The notes beneath the pieces are model-generated. The model ran no database searches and had not been told where the DNA came from. It saw only the letters and a list, made by a program, of their open reading frames with translations. The position numbers and the translations under genes are program-made. Below, one piece after another: positions 10,395 to 22,609 of a stretch of DNA of 64,000 nt. The stretch spans positions 86,535,277-86,599,276 of the forward strand of contig OX421961.1 of assembly GCA_949128115.1 (NCBI GenBank), written 5' to 3'. Numbering within the stretch: the stretch's first letter is position 1; each line of letters begins with the position of its first letter. The DNA is from Anaspis maculata. Lineage: Eukaryota; Arthropoda; Insecta; Coleoptera; Scraptiidae.

Positions 10395-11498
10395 AAAATG
10401 AAACTTGCACGTTTCCGTGAATTAAAGAAAAACTGCAGTGCAAACTTCGACCTGCAGTCAGGCTCACGCATTCTTAGTTGGAGGAAAGATTGAAATAACT
10501 TTTGGGGGTGGGAAATTTCGGAAATAGGACCAACAGTCTGAGTTGGAAAAACTGCAAATTTTGAATATGTTATCGATGTACATCTGAACTAATAATATCG
10601 AATTGAGACAAATCAAGTACCTAGGTACAAAGAATATATTGCATTATCAAGGCACTTTCTCATGAAAAATCAAAATTATCTTCATCGACGTTCGCAGGGA
10701 GGATGCTACGATCGAGGCTACGATGAGAAGTCCCGCGACAGACATAACAATGATTTTTTTTAATTTGCCGACATTTCATAAATCTCAAAAAAAACGCAGG
10801 TCAAACTTCGACCTGTGATAAGCCCCATGAAATATTCATTTCAGGTGCTACATCTCGGCTACGTCATTGTCTGGACAAAATTGAATTAATTCTTGAGGGG
10901 GAGATTTTTTAAACCGGATCAAAGGTTGTTCAGTTTTCGCCCTGGAAAAACTACATTTTCAACGTTTTATCCCTTGAACCGGTTTTCACCAACTTTTTTA
11001 TGGTCCTTGAACATTTTCCTTTTTCCGAAATTCCCCGAGAGTTTTCCATTTGTTTTTTTTTCATTTGAAAATGGAAAACTGGCCTGGCATACCGAGACCG
11101 GGCTCAAATAATGGAGCTCAGAAGTATTAAGTTATAGCCGGCGGTTACGACCTCATACAGTTTGCCATGCATTTGGCTGCTACTATTTTTTTTTCACTCG
11201 GCCTATGAGGATCACATGTTTTTCTCAATCTTGCAATCAAGTTCCAACTTCTCACACGAATAAAAGACGTTTCGAACAAAAATTTCCATAGGTTCCATGA
11301 TACTAGTCGGGAAAGTATTGTGGTGCCACAACATATTTTTTTCTGTTGTTGAAGTTCCAAGTTCCAGTTTTCGATTCAGTTTTACAATAGCGGTGTAAAT
11401 TCCGGTATATTGGTAGCTATTCTTGGTATATTTTCCTAGGTTACTTCTGTCCGCATGTTTTTTATACCGAAAAAAAAAGTACTTGAAATAGCCCTATA
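10395..11498. other. Gene-free stretch with diverged duplicate segments
   Basis: CAAACTTCGACCTG appears at 10441 and 10803 in similar A-rich surroundings, so two diverged copies of a repeat lie here. A small hairpin (TTTTCCATTTG/CAAATGGAAAA type) is at about 11042-11079. CGAACAAAAATTTCC near 11273 recurs near 44730. No gene is supported. Confidence 0.5.
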
Positions 11499-12451
11499 GG
11501 GGAGGTACGGACAAAACGATCCCGCGCGCAAAATGATCCTTTCCAAGTTTCCACGCTATTACATAGATGTCAGCATGAAGGATGAAATTACCTTAAAGAG
11601 CTTGATATTCCACGACGCTGATGTATGATTGGCAGTATTTTTCGTCTACTGGTTTTCTGCAATCAAGCAAAGTTCGTGTGGTGCGTTGCTGCTCTAAGAA
11701 GGATTCTGTGGGAATTTCATGTTTAGCACCAGGTAAATGCAAATTTGGAAAGTAGTTGCATCTTACGATAAAATACACCTCTTTATATACCTCCTACAGT
11801 ACTTGTTTCTCTTTGGTTGGAATATTTACAGTTTTGAGGTTACAATATTTGTAATTATTCGCCTTTGGACAAAATGATCCCAAATCAAATTTACAAAATG
11901 ATCCCGGGATCATTTTGCAAATAATTGAAAGGATCGTTTTGTGCTAATGCACTTTCCTATGCGCCCATTTTATTGAGTGAAAAACAGTTCCAGAATGTCG
12001 GAGTACACGCGAAAAACTTGTACTTCGACAACTACTTGTTTTTTTTTCAACTATTCCTTCTACGTTTATTGGAAATTCTCATATCAAGAATGGAATGTTC
12101 ATGTTTTTTGCTTACTCCAGAATCTTATATTGATGTTGAATGTTTTGTGTTATTGTTTTTTGGAAAATTAAAAATTTCAAAAATAATTTGCTGGGAATAA
12201 TATTCAGGGATCATTTTGCCGACACCACTGGGATCATTTTAGACATTCCTGTTGACAAAATGATCCTTCTCGGCAATTTCACGTTTTCCATTATATTTTG
12301 CTCATATTGAATTTTTTGTAATTCAGCTGTATGTATGTTATAAATAAGTATGCGAATAGTGACTTACACGCAAGAAACGGTGAAAAATGTCTACATTTGA
12401 GTTCAAAACCGGTGAGTTTGCTTAGGGGGATCATTTTGTCCGTACTTCCCC
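11499..12451. mobile_element. GGGGAGG-ended TA element rich in AAAATGATCC
   Basis: Ends are GGGGAGGTACGGACAAAA on the left and GGGGAAGTACGGACAAAA reverse-complemented from the right, flanked by TA at 11497-11498 and 12452-12453. Inside are eight exact AAAATGATCC words in both orientations plus two AAAACGATCC variants, including the palindrome AATGATCCCGGGATCATT near 11897. No transposase frame is present. Open frames at 11593-11778 and 11925-12200 are not family-like. A non-autonomous Tc1/mariner-type element is the likeliest reading. Confidence 0.75.
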
Positions 12452-12453
12452 TA

Positions 12454-13034
12454 CAGGGTGTTTCAGGGATGATAGCAAAAAATTTAACTGTGGGTAGATC
12501 TCGTCAAAATATCACGAAAACCTATTACCATTTTGCAAAGTTCGGCCTAATGACGAAGATACAGCCCTCCAAAGTTCACTTTTTTCGAATTTCAAAAATT
12601 TGTAACTCAGAAATGTTTTGACAAATTCAGCTTTAATTCAGTAAAAGCTGGTTTGTCATAATTATCGATCCACCTGCCAAATTTGAAAAGAATCTAACCA
12701 GTGGTGTAGGAGTTATAAGGGTCAATAATTTAGAAGCATCCGAAGAAAAGTTGACTTAAGGTGACCCCTCATAACTTCTACGCCACTAATTGGACTCTTT
12801 CCAAATTTGGCAGGTGGATAGATAATTATGACAAACCAGCTTATGCAAAATTAAAGCTAAATTTGTGGAAACGTTCCTGAGTTAAAAAATTTAGAAATCC
12901 GACAAAATTGAACTTTGGAGGGCTGTATCTCCGTCATTAGGCCGAACTTTACAAAATGGTATATAGGTTTTCGTCATATTTTGACGAGATCTGCCCACAG
13001 TCAAATTTTTTGCCATCATCCCTGAAACACCATG
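12454..13034. mobile_element. CAGGGTG foldback element H, copy 1
   Basis: Ends are CAGGGTGTTTCAGGGATGAT on the left and CATGGTGTTTCAGGGATGAT read inward from the right, with TA on both sides. The arms pair along most of their length (GTCAAAATAT, CAGCCCTCCAAAGTTC and GTTCGGCCTAATGACG and their partners). A second copy is at 36635-37356. The left TA is shared with the right TA of the preceding element. No coding capacity. Confidence 0.85.
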
Positions 13035-13690
13035 TATATTGCTATTGTAAAACTGGCCTTAAGTCGTCTGTTTAACCAAGTTTACGAGCAAGTTCACTAA
13101 AATCTCATCAGGCATTGAAAATATGTGAAGGCAAAGCTCTACCCTTCGACCCCCATCCATATCTCCAAAAATAAAACCTTTTTTTTCCACATTTTTGACA
13201 CATTTGGAGCATTTCGCTCTACACTGCCTTGGACTTAAGGGCGGGACTTATGGAACACCTGTATCCTTATGATTTATTCTTAAAAAAAGTGATTTATTTA
13301 TTTGAAAGTAGGTACCTGCGTACCCTATGCACTATATACCTACTGTAATACCTATTTCACTTTCTTTACAACACGCGGGTAGGTGTCTACTTACTGTTAA
13401 TTGGCGAACGAAAAACATCAAGTGGAATTCCATTTTTACTAGTTCAATAGATCAGTAGCCACAAAAGAATCATTGCTAGACGTTAGAATGAGGCACGTGT
13501 CCCCTCTGACTCTCATAAAACATGGAAATTAATTTGAATGCCGATTTTCTCCGGTCGTCAGAGCCACTAGACTTTAGCAATAAAAGCTTATTGTTCCATT
13601 TAAAACAATATCTTCAAGAAGACTACTAGGTTTGGGTGTATGTTGTTGAAATCTGACTTGGACATAGAACACACACAAACTTCGTATCGT
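13035..13690. other. Gene-free stretch
   Basis: Nothing supportable was found. There is one local GTAGGTACC run near 13310. Confidence 0.45.
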
Positions 13691-13957
13691 TAACTTATAC
13701 GCACGTTAGTTGCCTTCCGCTCTTCGTGCTGTTAAGCGGATCCGGCCAGTCTTCGGCAGGCTTTCAGGTCCACGTGCGACTGCAATTCCGATTTTTTTTT
13801 CTTTTGCTCAAAAAAGAAACATATGAGAGATTTGTGGCGTTTCGATGGTCAGTTTGCGAGTTGAAATGTGGTTGTTTTGTAATGTTTGAAGATTTCCTGC
13901 TGTTCACATCTAGTGATTATGTAGTGGTTGGAGTGTTTGAATTTTTTCAGCTTCAGG

Positions 13958-13983
13958 ATGCGCGTCCCTGCAATTATCCTCAG
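13958..13983 (+). CDS. Candidate first coding exon (MRVPAIIL...), gene unknown
   Basis: A pyrimidine-rich TTTTTTCAG acceptor-like sequence at about 13942-13950 is followed by CTTCAGG, an ATG at 13958, eight codons reading MRVPAIIL and a strong GTGAGT donor at 13984. A short hydrophobic start cut by a donor is how first coding exons of secreted or membrane proteins often look. No matching downstream exon was recognised, and the signals are short enough to arise by chance. A longer frame at 13726-14028 reads straight through and looks non-coding. Confidence 0.25.
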
Positions 13984-14971
13984 GTGAGTTACCATAATGA
14001 TAAACCCGTTCCCTCACTAATAAGTTGATTGCTTTAAATAGTCCTGCATTATATATGCAAAAACGGTTGTTGTTCGTATAAAGTTATAGGCATATCCATT
14101 TCGCAAATAATTTAATTATTGATTATTAGGGCACCCACCGCGATAAGTTTTTTTTTAATGTTTGTTATTGTGTCGATGATTTATTTCGAACGGTCAGTTT
14201 AACGATTTCATTCAATTATTATAGCTAGACAAAATATCGTAAAAGACGCACACAGCGGCATTGTGGTTTTTATTTTTGAATGGCTTATTAGTTTAGCGAA
14301 ATTTCGGACCACACACATAGGTACAATAAATAATTTAACTTTTCATTCCCATAATGTCAATCGTATTTTTTTCATCGGCAACCGGGAGAACAGTTCCCAG
14401 TTGTTTACACAGCGATATTAGTATTGAAAATTGAAAGTGTTTATTTTTAGCCATGAATCAAATTGGGACTAGAGGAGTCTGTGGAGTCATCATTTTACCA
14501 TGGCAGGGTAGGGCTTCCGTTCATCAATTTGATGTCTATTGATTTCATATATGGGTAGGTGAACTCTGCTCAAGTAGTATCAATGAGCTCAAGATACATA
14601 ATTTAATGTAAAGGTGGGCCGCAGGTTGCCCATTATCATGACTATTCACTCAGCTATTTTTATCACAAGTAGGTACCTTCAGACCAATATCCTCGCCAGT
14701 ATCTATCAAACATTTTGTTCTAATAAATTATTTCCATATTCACCTATGATGGTCAAGCTCGAACTCGACCCAATTAGGTACACACATGGACATAATCAAG
14801 GGATATTTTCTTTTACAATAAATAATTCACATATATATAATTAAGTAGGTATTTAGGATGTAAAAATGGCAAATCACAATCGAGTTCAATTTTTTTTTAA
14901 TAAAGAGGTATTAGGTCAGCGTCAGAATGAAGAGTACAATTTATTCAAATGTAGTCTTCTAAACTGTGGTT
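13984..14971. other. Gene-free stretch (intron, if the upstream exon is real)
   Basis: I see no exon-like frame and no repeat pair. Poly-T and GTAGGTA simple runs occur. Confidence 0.4.
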
Positions 14972-15300
14972 AAGGATGGAGTTTATTGGTGAAATAAGGC
15001 GTTGCGGAATCAATCGCTGTAGGCTTATTCCCTGACAGAAACTTACCATTCAGGTCTCTTTCGAAAGCTACAAAGACGACTTTAATTAAGCCTATTGGCA
15101 TTTCCAAAATTCAAAAAAAAACCTAAAATTTTGAAATTTGAAGAAATTATTCTTGGATTTTGGAAATCCAATGGGCTCAAACCAAAATACATCCTTGTAG
15201 CTTTCGAAAAAGACCTGAATGGTGAATTTGAGTCAAGGAATAAGCCCACGGCGATTGATTCCGCAACGCATTATTTCACCAATTATTCACCTCCATCCTT
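14972..15300. repeat. Dispersed repeat family C, copy 2 (complete foldback)
   Basis: AAGGATGGAG at the left end and its partner CTCCATCCTT at the right bracket complementary arms (GGCGTTGCGGAATCAATCGC and partner; AGGCTTATTCCCTGAC and partner). The right half matches 2588-2760. The 116-residue frame here (15095-15445) lies mainly in the arms and is not taken as a gene. Confidence 0.8.
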
Positions 15301-15369
15301 AGGATTCTACAACACCACTGACTACTTTTGTTTTCTGAGGAGCTCTCTTTCAAAGGCCTACAAATTAAT

Positions 15370-15560
15370 ATTCAAGAAAACTCATGATTCCTCAACTGAA
15401 ATAAGTTTTCTAGGTGTTAAATTGAAGAACCACCATTTTTGCTGAGAAACAGAGTTTTTTTTGGAAAAAAAAGGGCTCTGGAAAGTGTGATTCCGAGATG
15501 TTTTCCAAAGTTTCAGACCCAAATATCTCGAAAATGAAGCGTCTAATCAAAATGTTGCAA
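15370..15560 (+). repeat. Dispersed repeat family D, copy 2 (uninterrupted)
   Basis: It matches the two halves at 4660-4824 and 5462-5545, and gives the pre-insertion sequence for the TTAA-flanked element there. Confidence 0.8.
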
Positions 15561-16069
15561 GAATAACGTTTGTCATTAGATTGATGCTCGACAGGACTGT
15601 CTAATTTTTACACCCAACACCCAACTTCTCAAGTCGTTGACGGCTGCGGGCACTTCTCGTACTAATAGCTTGAATCTTAATCTGCACGATTTTGTTAATA
15701 CTATAGGTACATCTCACTTCTATGGCTATCCCTTTGTTTCGAATATGTAGATATATGTGTACCTATATGAAATTGCCGCGCATACCCTTTTGGTGTAAAA
15801 GGTGCTACCTAGGCACGTGTCAGCTTCCCGTGAAGCGCTCCAATTTTTTAATCTTATACTATCGAGGCCAGACGGCATGATGCAAAAGAGACGTACCCAT
15901 CAATAGAGACTCAAATTTTCAGTTGTGTTTCTTGATCACACCGCAGCTAGTATCCCCAACTTCACGAGTTCACGTACCATTACCGCACGCTGTACGATTT
16001 ACTTTACAGAGTAGGTCACGCTGTGCGTTAAGAACCCACTTACTTAGGTTTCTGTAATACCGAGTGTAA
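15561..16069. other. Gene-free stretch
   Basis: No gene or clear repeat recognised. Confidence 0.4.
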
Positions 16070-16190
16070 TACGTTCAACTCTAGTGGGATTCTAGTTAAC
16101 TGGGAGTCTTGCCACACACGCATTTGGAGAGGAGAATTTCGGGAAATACCAGCTGACTGGAATCACACTATAGGGTTAAACATATCATAG
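16070..16190. repeat. Short MITE-like repeat, related to 20195-20290
   Basis: GTTAACTGGGAGTCTTGCC and CTGACTGGAATCACACTA recur in reverse order and orientation at 20195-20290 (CCCAGTTAACTTGAATCACA). The sequence suggests a small terminal-inverted-repeat element, but the ends are uncertain. Confidence 0.45.
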
Positions 16191-16569
16191 TTATAGGTAT
16201 GTTACGGTATTCATCACTTACGGTAGTGGTCGTAGGTAAAAAAAATGTGTGGAAGCAGAATTGATCTAAGCATGGACTTAGATTTTAGAGGAGTTACTAG
16301 AAAAAGCTTGCCTAATTCTGTTTCACCGACTGACATAAAACTTTCAAAATCCAAACGCCGTCAAAATAATAAATAATGGAAGATAAAACTCTTTAGGGGC
16401 CTTGGGGGGGGGGGGGGGCATATGTAGTGCTCCTGACCCTGACTCCAGATGAAAATGATTTTCCACCCTGCTTTTTGTAATGAAAGCCAGCCACTTGGAA
16501 CATAATTATGTTGCCGAGACCATGTTCTCCCAATTCAGCCTTGGAGTCCTCATCGCCAACCGTGCAGAC

Positions 16570-16960
16570 GCCATATACAGGGTGAAGCAGAAAAACTAAG
16601 TTGAATATTTAATAGTACTAAACCCAAACAGCTGGAGTCATTAAATGTGACAGAGATGTATTCTCATATTATAACCATTGACGTGCAGAAGACCGTTTCT
16701 GGATATTTCGTACCTTTTTTGAAATATCCAGAAGGAACCATAATTTTCCTTGCAAAATGTCCATTCCACAATAGGATAGTGATTTTTCGATATATTATTA
16801 CCGGAGTGAAATCCAGTATTTGCGCTAAAAGTAATGTTGGAAGTAAAAGAAGACTGGTATCCAATGTTTAAGTCTAAAGATGGCGGCCATCTTGAAAATG
16901 GCCTTAAAGGAACCATTCGGAAAGTCAATGGTAATGGCAAGTGGGTATATTATAATGTAA
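16570..16960 (+). repeat. CAGGGTG-initiated repeat, single-ended
   Basis: It begins ATACAGGGTGAAGCAGAAAA, the terminal signature of the CAGGGTG family, and contains the hairpin TTTCTGGATATTTCG/TTGAAATATCCAGAA and a GATGGCGGCCATC palindrome. No matching right end was found, so it is truncated or too diverged. Overlapping open frames on both strands here are not gene-like. Confidence 0.5.
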
Positions 16961-17132
16961 TCGTGGAATAGCAAAAAGGTCAACTCAAATCATGGGGCTG
17001 AGGCGTCGTGAAAAAAGTCGAATTTTGAAAAATAAACTTCATAGAAGAGGACCATCGGTACCATCACACGACTGGGTTGGGTATGGTATCTATGGTTTTT
17101 CTTTCGCGTACTTCCGAGACACTTGTAGGTAA

Positions 17133-17259
17133 GGTTGCGGACTCATAAAAGTTTACACCGACGGCGATCGAGTGGCCATGCTAATTCAGTTTTGACGTAA
17201 TTTTGAATGGGCATGGCCACACGATTGTCATCGGTGTAAACTTTTATGAGTCCGCAACC
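17133..17259. mobile_element. 127-bp hairpin MITE
   Basis: GGTTGCGGACTCATAAAAGT and its continuation TTACACCGA.GGCGATCG are matched in reverse complement at the right end (about 17203-17259). The loop is about 40 bases. It is a compact non-autonomous element with no obvious target duplication. Confidence 0.8.
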
Positions 17260-20068
17260 GTACCTATGTATTTTTATTTATATTACAAAATATTTTAGAC
17301 AGCCTCAAATCAGAGTGAAACCAAATATACTGTTGGCAACGTATCTTATCGCAGGGAAAGATCAATGATTTAGTCTGTTTATTCCTGCTTGATAGGGTAG
17401 ATTTTTCACAAGTCGCATCAATGCTATCCAGCTTATTGCCGGATTGCGAAGGGTTTTTGTTTACCACAACAGGAATCAGGAATCCCCCTATCGTGTATGG
17501 AAATCAAATCGAAATAGTATGACTGGGTGGGTCGCTGTCGGACAACAGTCGTATCTCGGAAGGAAATAATTACGAGACGAGTAGGTATTTCTTAGATTCG
17601 GTTCATCAATAAAGAGCTATGCTGTGCACAGAGGTACTCAACGAATAAAATAATTACTAGGTAGGTAGGTACTTAACTACATTCATCAATAAATCATGAA
17701 ATTATTTAATAATTCGAGGCTGTGTCAGGTGAAGTACTCCATCATAAATCATCAGTGGAGCTCGTCTAGAGTAGAGGTGTTAACGTATTTTGACTTTGGA
17801 CAATTAATTATCAATCACATATTGGCCAATGGTAATAAATTAAGGAGGGAGCAGAGCTCTTAAATCTCTTCTTGTATACCGTGCCGGTTACCGGTCTGGT
17901 TATCGCAACAAATTTATTAGCACAATACCTGAATGGAAAAATGTCACATGACGCCCATGCGATTAGTTGGCTGAGACACAGACACCCAGACCCAGTGGTC
18001 TAGTGTGAAGAGACTCCACTGCCACTGGGATCTTCCATTATAATCTGAAGTGCGTATAGTCTTGAACTCGCGCAGTCGCGGGCAAAAAAATAGAAAGCAA
18101 TAATTTAAATATTATCGCTTCAGTTTTACAATGTGATGGTTGAGGATTTTCTAAAAATAGTGATGAATTTCTGCACGGATAACTCCACCGAATTCCAGAC
18201 TTCCAAAGATGAAATACGAATTGCTGGAGTGCATTTCTAAATTTAATTAATATTTCAAGTGTAACAACTTGTTTAGTACATGAAGCGGTTTCTTAAAATA
18301 ACAAATAGAAATGATAGTAGTTGTTGAAAGATGACATGAGAATACTGCATGGGCGCCGTTAAGGACGGCATTTCCTAGCATAAAAAATGGCTGAAACAGA
18401 CTGCGGATTAGCTGCAGAGCGAAAGAGAAACAGATAGATTTTTGTGGCGTGAGTTTCTGCCAAATCTGAGCAGCTGAAAATGTAACAAAAAAAAATGAGT
18501 ATTTCAAATCTGGGCTGGCAAGAAAATAAGGGACTTAAAAAATATATATAAGAATTTTGAAAAAAAATCGAGTTTTCCGAATTTTGAAATTTTTAAATAC
18601 TTTATTAATTTTCATTCTAGATTTTACATTACTCTTCTTTTTTTTTAAGTCTCTTTCTTACTCCACTGGTTCTCATGAAACTCACGTTTAAAGAAAAAAC
18701 ACTAGGAAATGCCGTCCTTAATGGTAGGTAGGTATGTAAGGGGAGGCAAAACCAAATAAAATTAGTTTTTTTCGAAAAGAGATGTGGCGACTCGTGGATG
18801 CTTCCATTAGTGAGGCTGATTGTATTCAACAGTAGAAAAAGAAAAACGAGTGAAAAGACTATGTCTGAAAAGGAGCGTGGCCTGCTGGTTTTAGGTACTA
18901 AGAAGTATACGGTCGTTGGAATTTTTGGCTTGGTGTCAGAGTGAAAGAGGAGCCAAAATTCCAAAAGTCAGACACTCCACGTTAACGGCTGTACGCGTTT
19001 CTAATGGGCAATCACTGCGTATATGAGTGAAATCTCTAATCGAAAACTTTCTAGGAAAGTTTTTCTCTCGGTTTTGCTATTAGCGCTTTCGAGCAAAATT
19101 TTGATGCCGTAGCGACGCCTACTTGTATATTTGATTTAGAACTTCAAAGTAGGAAAAGATGGTTTCCTAGTTACCTAGAGATAAATTTCACTTGACTTTT
19201 TTTTTTAATTTTTTTTTTAATTTTTTTTTTGGGTATCATGTTTTTTAGTCATTTTTGTTCATACTCTTCGAACCTATCACGGATTAAGTGGCGCTTAGTA
19301 GTTTAAAACCTCAATCTCATAGCCTTCAATGAAAAAAAAATCGTTGTTCTATTACGGACAAAAAAGGTACCTATGGCAGAGACTGACACGGAGTGTACTG
19401 ACTGATTTCGCCCTGGTGCTTGTGACACAAGGCCAAACTTAATACACTTATTTCCCGATGCTCTACCATCTCCTGAAGTATTGATAAAAAAGTGTACACC
19501 CTGTATATCAATACAAATGTAAATCAAAGAGACTAAACAACTGAGTAATTGAAATACAATAAGAGCGGAATAAAGCATAGTATTTGACTGAACACAAAGT
19601 AGAGAAAACAAAAACTGATTCAGCAAACATGAATTTATCCTTTTCCTGTTAGCCCATAAAAAAAATCTGTCGAATGGTTTGCGCTTCTCTTATTTTCTCC
19701 AATCAATAGATTACCTCCTCTTTAATAGACAGGGGGTACAACTGTGAAGATTACATATTCCACAAAAATTCTTTTGATAAAGTCTATGTATCAAAGTACA
19801 GCATGCCTCAATTTTGAAAGGAAAATGTTTTAGGCAATTTAGCTTGAGAATATTTGCCACTGGCAATTTGTTGAGGAAAGTCATTATAATCAAGTAATTA
19901 TACATCCACATGATCATTCATTCATCCAACTCATGTAAGTGGAATTACGTAAAGATAATAAACTTTTAATTTTTCTGAGAAAAAACTTCACTAACTTCCA
20001 GGGCGCCCCTCTTGTCCGCCACAAACGGCGCCCATGAATCTTGGAAACTATTCAAAAAAAATGTTAGG
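17260..20068. other. Gene-free stretch
   Basis: No supportable coding region. It has GTAGGTAGGTA near 17660, a poly-T tract at about 19198-19232 and a CACCCTGTATATC motif near 19498 (CAGGGTG family, right-end orientation). Minus-strand frames of 86-111 residues (18247-18964, 19303-19626) have no recognisable domain. Confidence 0.45.
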
Positions 20069-20069
20069 T

Positions 20070-20180
20070 ATAGTCTGATTTCTACATGATTCTAGTGGGC
20101 TGCGATTCAGGGCGCGATCGGCCGATGGCGACCAGAAACACAGCCCACTAGAATCATGTTGAAATCAGACAGCCTATAGT
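20070..20180. mobile_element. Short hairpin MITE
   Basis: GTCTGATTTCTACATGATTC and TAGTGGGCTG are matched in reverse complement by the right arm (CAGCCCACTA, GAATCATGTTGAAATCAGAC). The GC-rich loop is about 40 bases. A related segment (about 20195-20290) follows directly. Confidence 0.7.
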
Positions 20181-20290
20181 ACCTACGTCCAACTTCAGTG
20201 TGATTCAGTGAGCTGTTTGCCGCATTTCTCCTTTCCAATACAGTGGCATCACCGGGTGGCGAAACTCCCAGTTAACTTGAATCACAATAA

Positions 20291-21485
20291 AGTTCGACGT
20301 ACTATATCTCCTGTATATTGGAATAATGTTGTCGTGATGATAAAAAAAAGATCAAATTAAGATAAAAATTAGCTGTGAACATCAGACACAATAAATCGTG
20401 GGCCTAAGAGTGGCCTGTGTATTTTTCAAAATAAATATAATATTGCCATAAATTTCCGCCGATAACCCCATTTCTAAATAATTGTATACTAGCTGCTTGC
20501 AAAGCAATATTATTGTGATCGCTAATTTTATAATGTACCTACTTATTTAAAGTACTAGCAGTACTAGCACTAGTCCAAGAAATTAATTACAGTACAATAT
20601 CCAAAAGCATTGCTCCATATAGGCTCCACTTAGACATAAGTAACTTTCATTGTACTTCTTAATACTTGAATGTTAATCCGTCTCTGTCATTATACTTAAC
20701 GCAAGATCAGCTTTAAATGGATCTGTTTTTTGAAGTGTTTGTTAATCCCCGTCTCTGCAACTGCAAACATCAAAGATTGTGAAAGACCGCCTGTCAACAG
20801 TGATTTCCAGCTTCTGATGCACCAGTTGTGCGACATCACCCGAATAAAAAGATTCATTGGGAAATCCTCCAACTTTGTATCTGTTTACAGAAGTGGATTA
20901 TTGTTTATGTTTTAAACTTGTAGGTGACGACGTCAAAACGGCAACACATCCTTCCGAATCCTATTTATGAATGAATCAAACCGTTTCTAAAACGACTAGA
21001 CACCAACATGCTGTGATAATGTGGTTTATTTATTCAGAAAGAAGATAGTACAATGGCATCAAATTCGTCATTTTGCGAGTAGGATATTTTTATAAGCGGA
21101 AGACAGCTGGTGTTGTGATTGTGCCTTTCGCAGGCAACAATATAAATTTTACCAGAGCTAGCTACAAGGGTGTCATTTGCGGGGGTAGGATTCAATAATG
21201 GGTGGCTCGTCAATACCTTTTGTAACACTTGTCAACAATACCAAATGTACTCGTACCAAATTGAATTACTTTGGATTAGAATAGGATGTCGGCGATGTAG
21301 CAGCTTCGTGGATTTAACCCACGTCTATCCTTCCCCGTGGCAGCCACAAAGCTGGGTGGTGTAGACTGAAAATACTGAAATCATTGTTGTATATGTTGGT
21401 AAAATATCCATTCAAATACTATAGGTCTTCCAGTATAAGTGTAATTCGAGTGACTGAAGAGATTTTGTTTCGAAGTTTCCAAGTC
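20291..21485. other. Gene-free stretch
   Basis: The frame at 20730-20915 (61 residues) and frames near 21034-21364 have plausible codons but no recognised domain and no paired splice signals. I do not call a gene. Confidence 0.4.
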
Positions 21486-21830
21486 TGAACTAAGTAAACT
21501 GGACAAAAATTGAAGTGGATCACCCTAAAATTCTACCTCGGTTAAAATGAGGATATCTGGAGAAAAAATCGCCCGATTCTGGATATTTTTGTGAAACTCG
21601 ACAGAGTAGTCGTTTGACTACAATACACCATCTTGAATCGCTTGATTGTCGAACTTATATGCAATGTACATGTACAGGATGGCAATGGGAGAAGTGCAAA
21701 AATGACCTAACTTCAGCAAGGTGTCATTTCAGGAAAACAAGCCGCAGAATTTTTTTCGCCATATTTTCGAAAAGCGTACATCAATATCTCGAATTTTTTT
21801 GGACTTTTGATCGTATTTAGTTTTCCAAGG
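21486..21830 (+). repeat. Dispersed repeat family F, copy 1
   Basis: ATTGAAGTGGATCACCC, AATGAGGATATCTGGAGAAA, CAATACACCATCTT and CGCAGAATTTTTTTCG recur in the same order at 57990-58290. It is interspersed, class unknown. Confidence 0.8.
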
Positions 21831-22609
21831 AGTTATTTTTTTTTGCGATTTTTGAATTTTTTGGTATAGACTCTGCCAGAGCTGTTGCTCATCCTTGAAA
21901 TTTGACAGGAACGTACCTACATAATAGAATAGCTGTATCAAAATCCCCAAAACTTTGCGGTTAGTTGCACTGGCGCGATATTCGGCACAATAATTCGCGA
22001 CGAAACACGATGTCGTCCGGTTTACTTCTGAAACGTCTTTTTTACACATTTCCGCTACAGATGGACGTAAAATTTTTGCGGGACGTAATGTCTGACGCTT
22101 TTGTCCATTTCATTGAAAAATGTCTAAATTTTTTGACTTGTTTAGGACTTTCGTCAACAAATGAATCAAACTAGCCTGTGACATTTGACAACTGAGAGAA
22201 TGATTCTAGCCTCTTGAAGCGAACTCGGTTTATTGACGCTTCAATCTATAAAATACGATTCCATGCTAAAAAGAAATGTCGCAATGGAAGCAACGACTCG
22301 TTCTCCTGCTCCTGCCAAAAAGACGCGCCAAGCCCTGATAAATTATTATTGGCAAAACAAGGAACGCTCTGGCGGTCTCATGGTAGATGCTGTGTAGCAA
22401 TGAAGCATAGGTCCCTGATTTTGTAATGGCATTTGTGTTGGAAATGATGCGTTTGTTGATCGTAAGTCAACCCGAGTTCATCATTGCAGCTCATCATCAA
22501 ACGTTCACAAATAGACGATTAATGATTACGATTTGGCTTGACTCGACTATGAGAAAAGTCGTGAAATTGATTAGATACTGTCAAGAGCTGTAATGGTACT
22601 GCATTACAT
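21831..22609. other. Gene-free stretch
   Basis: Frames at 21729-22426 occur on both strands without any domain. Nothing is called. Confidence 0.4.

Noticed and set aside
18247..18964. Minus-strand frames of 86 and 111 residues
   Set aside because: Low-complexity, phenylalanine- and serine-rich translations of T/A-rich DNA with no domain or splice context.
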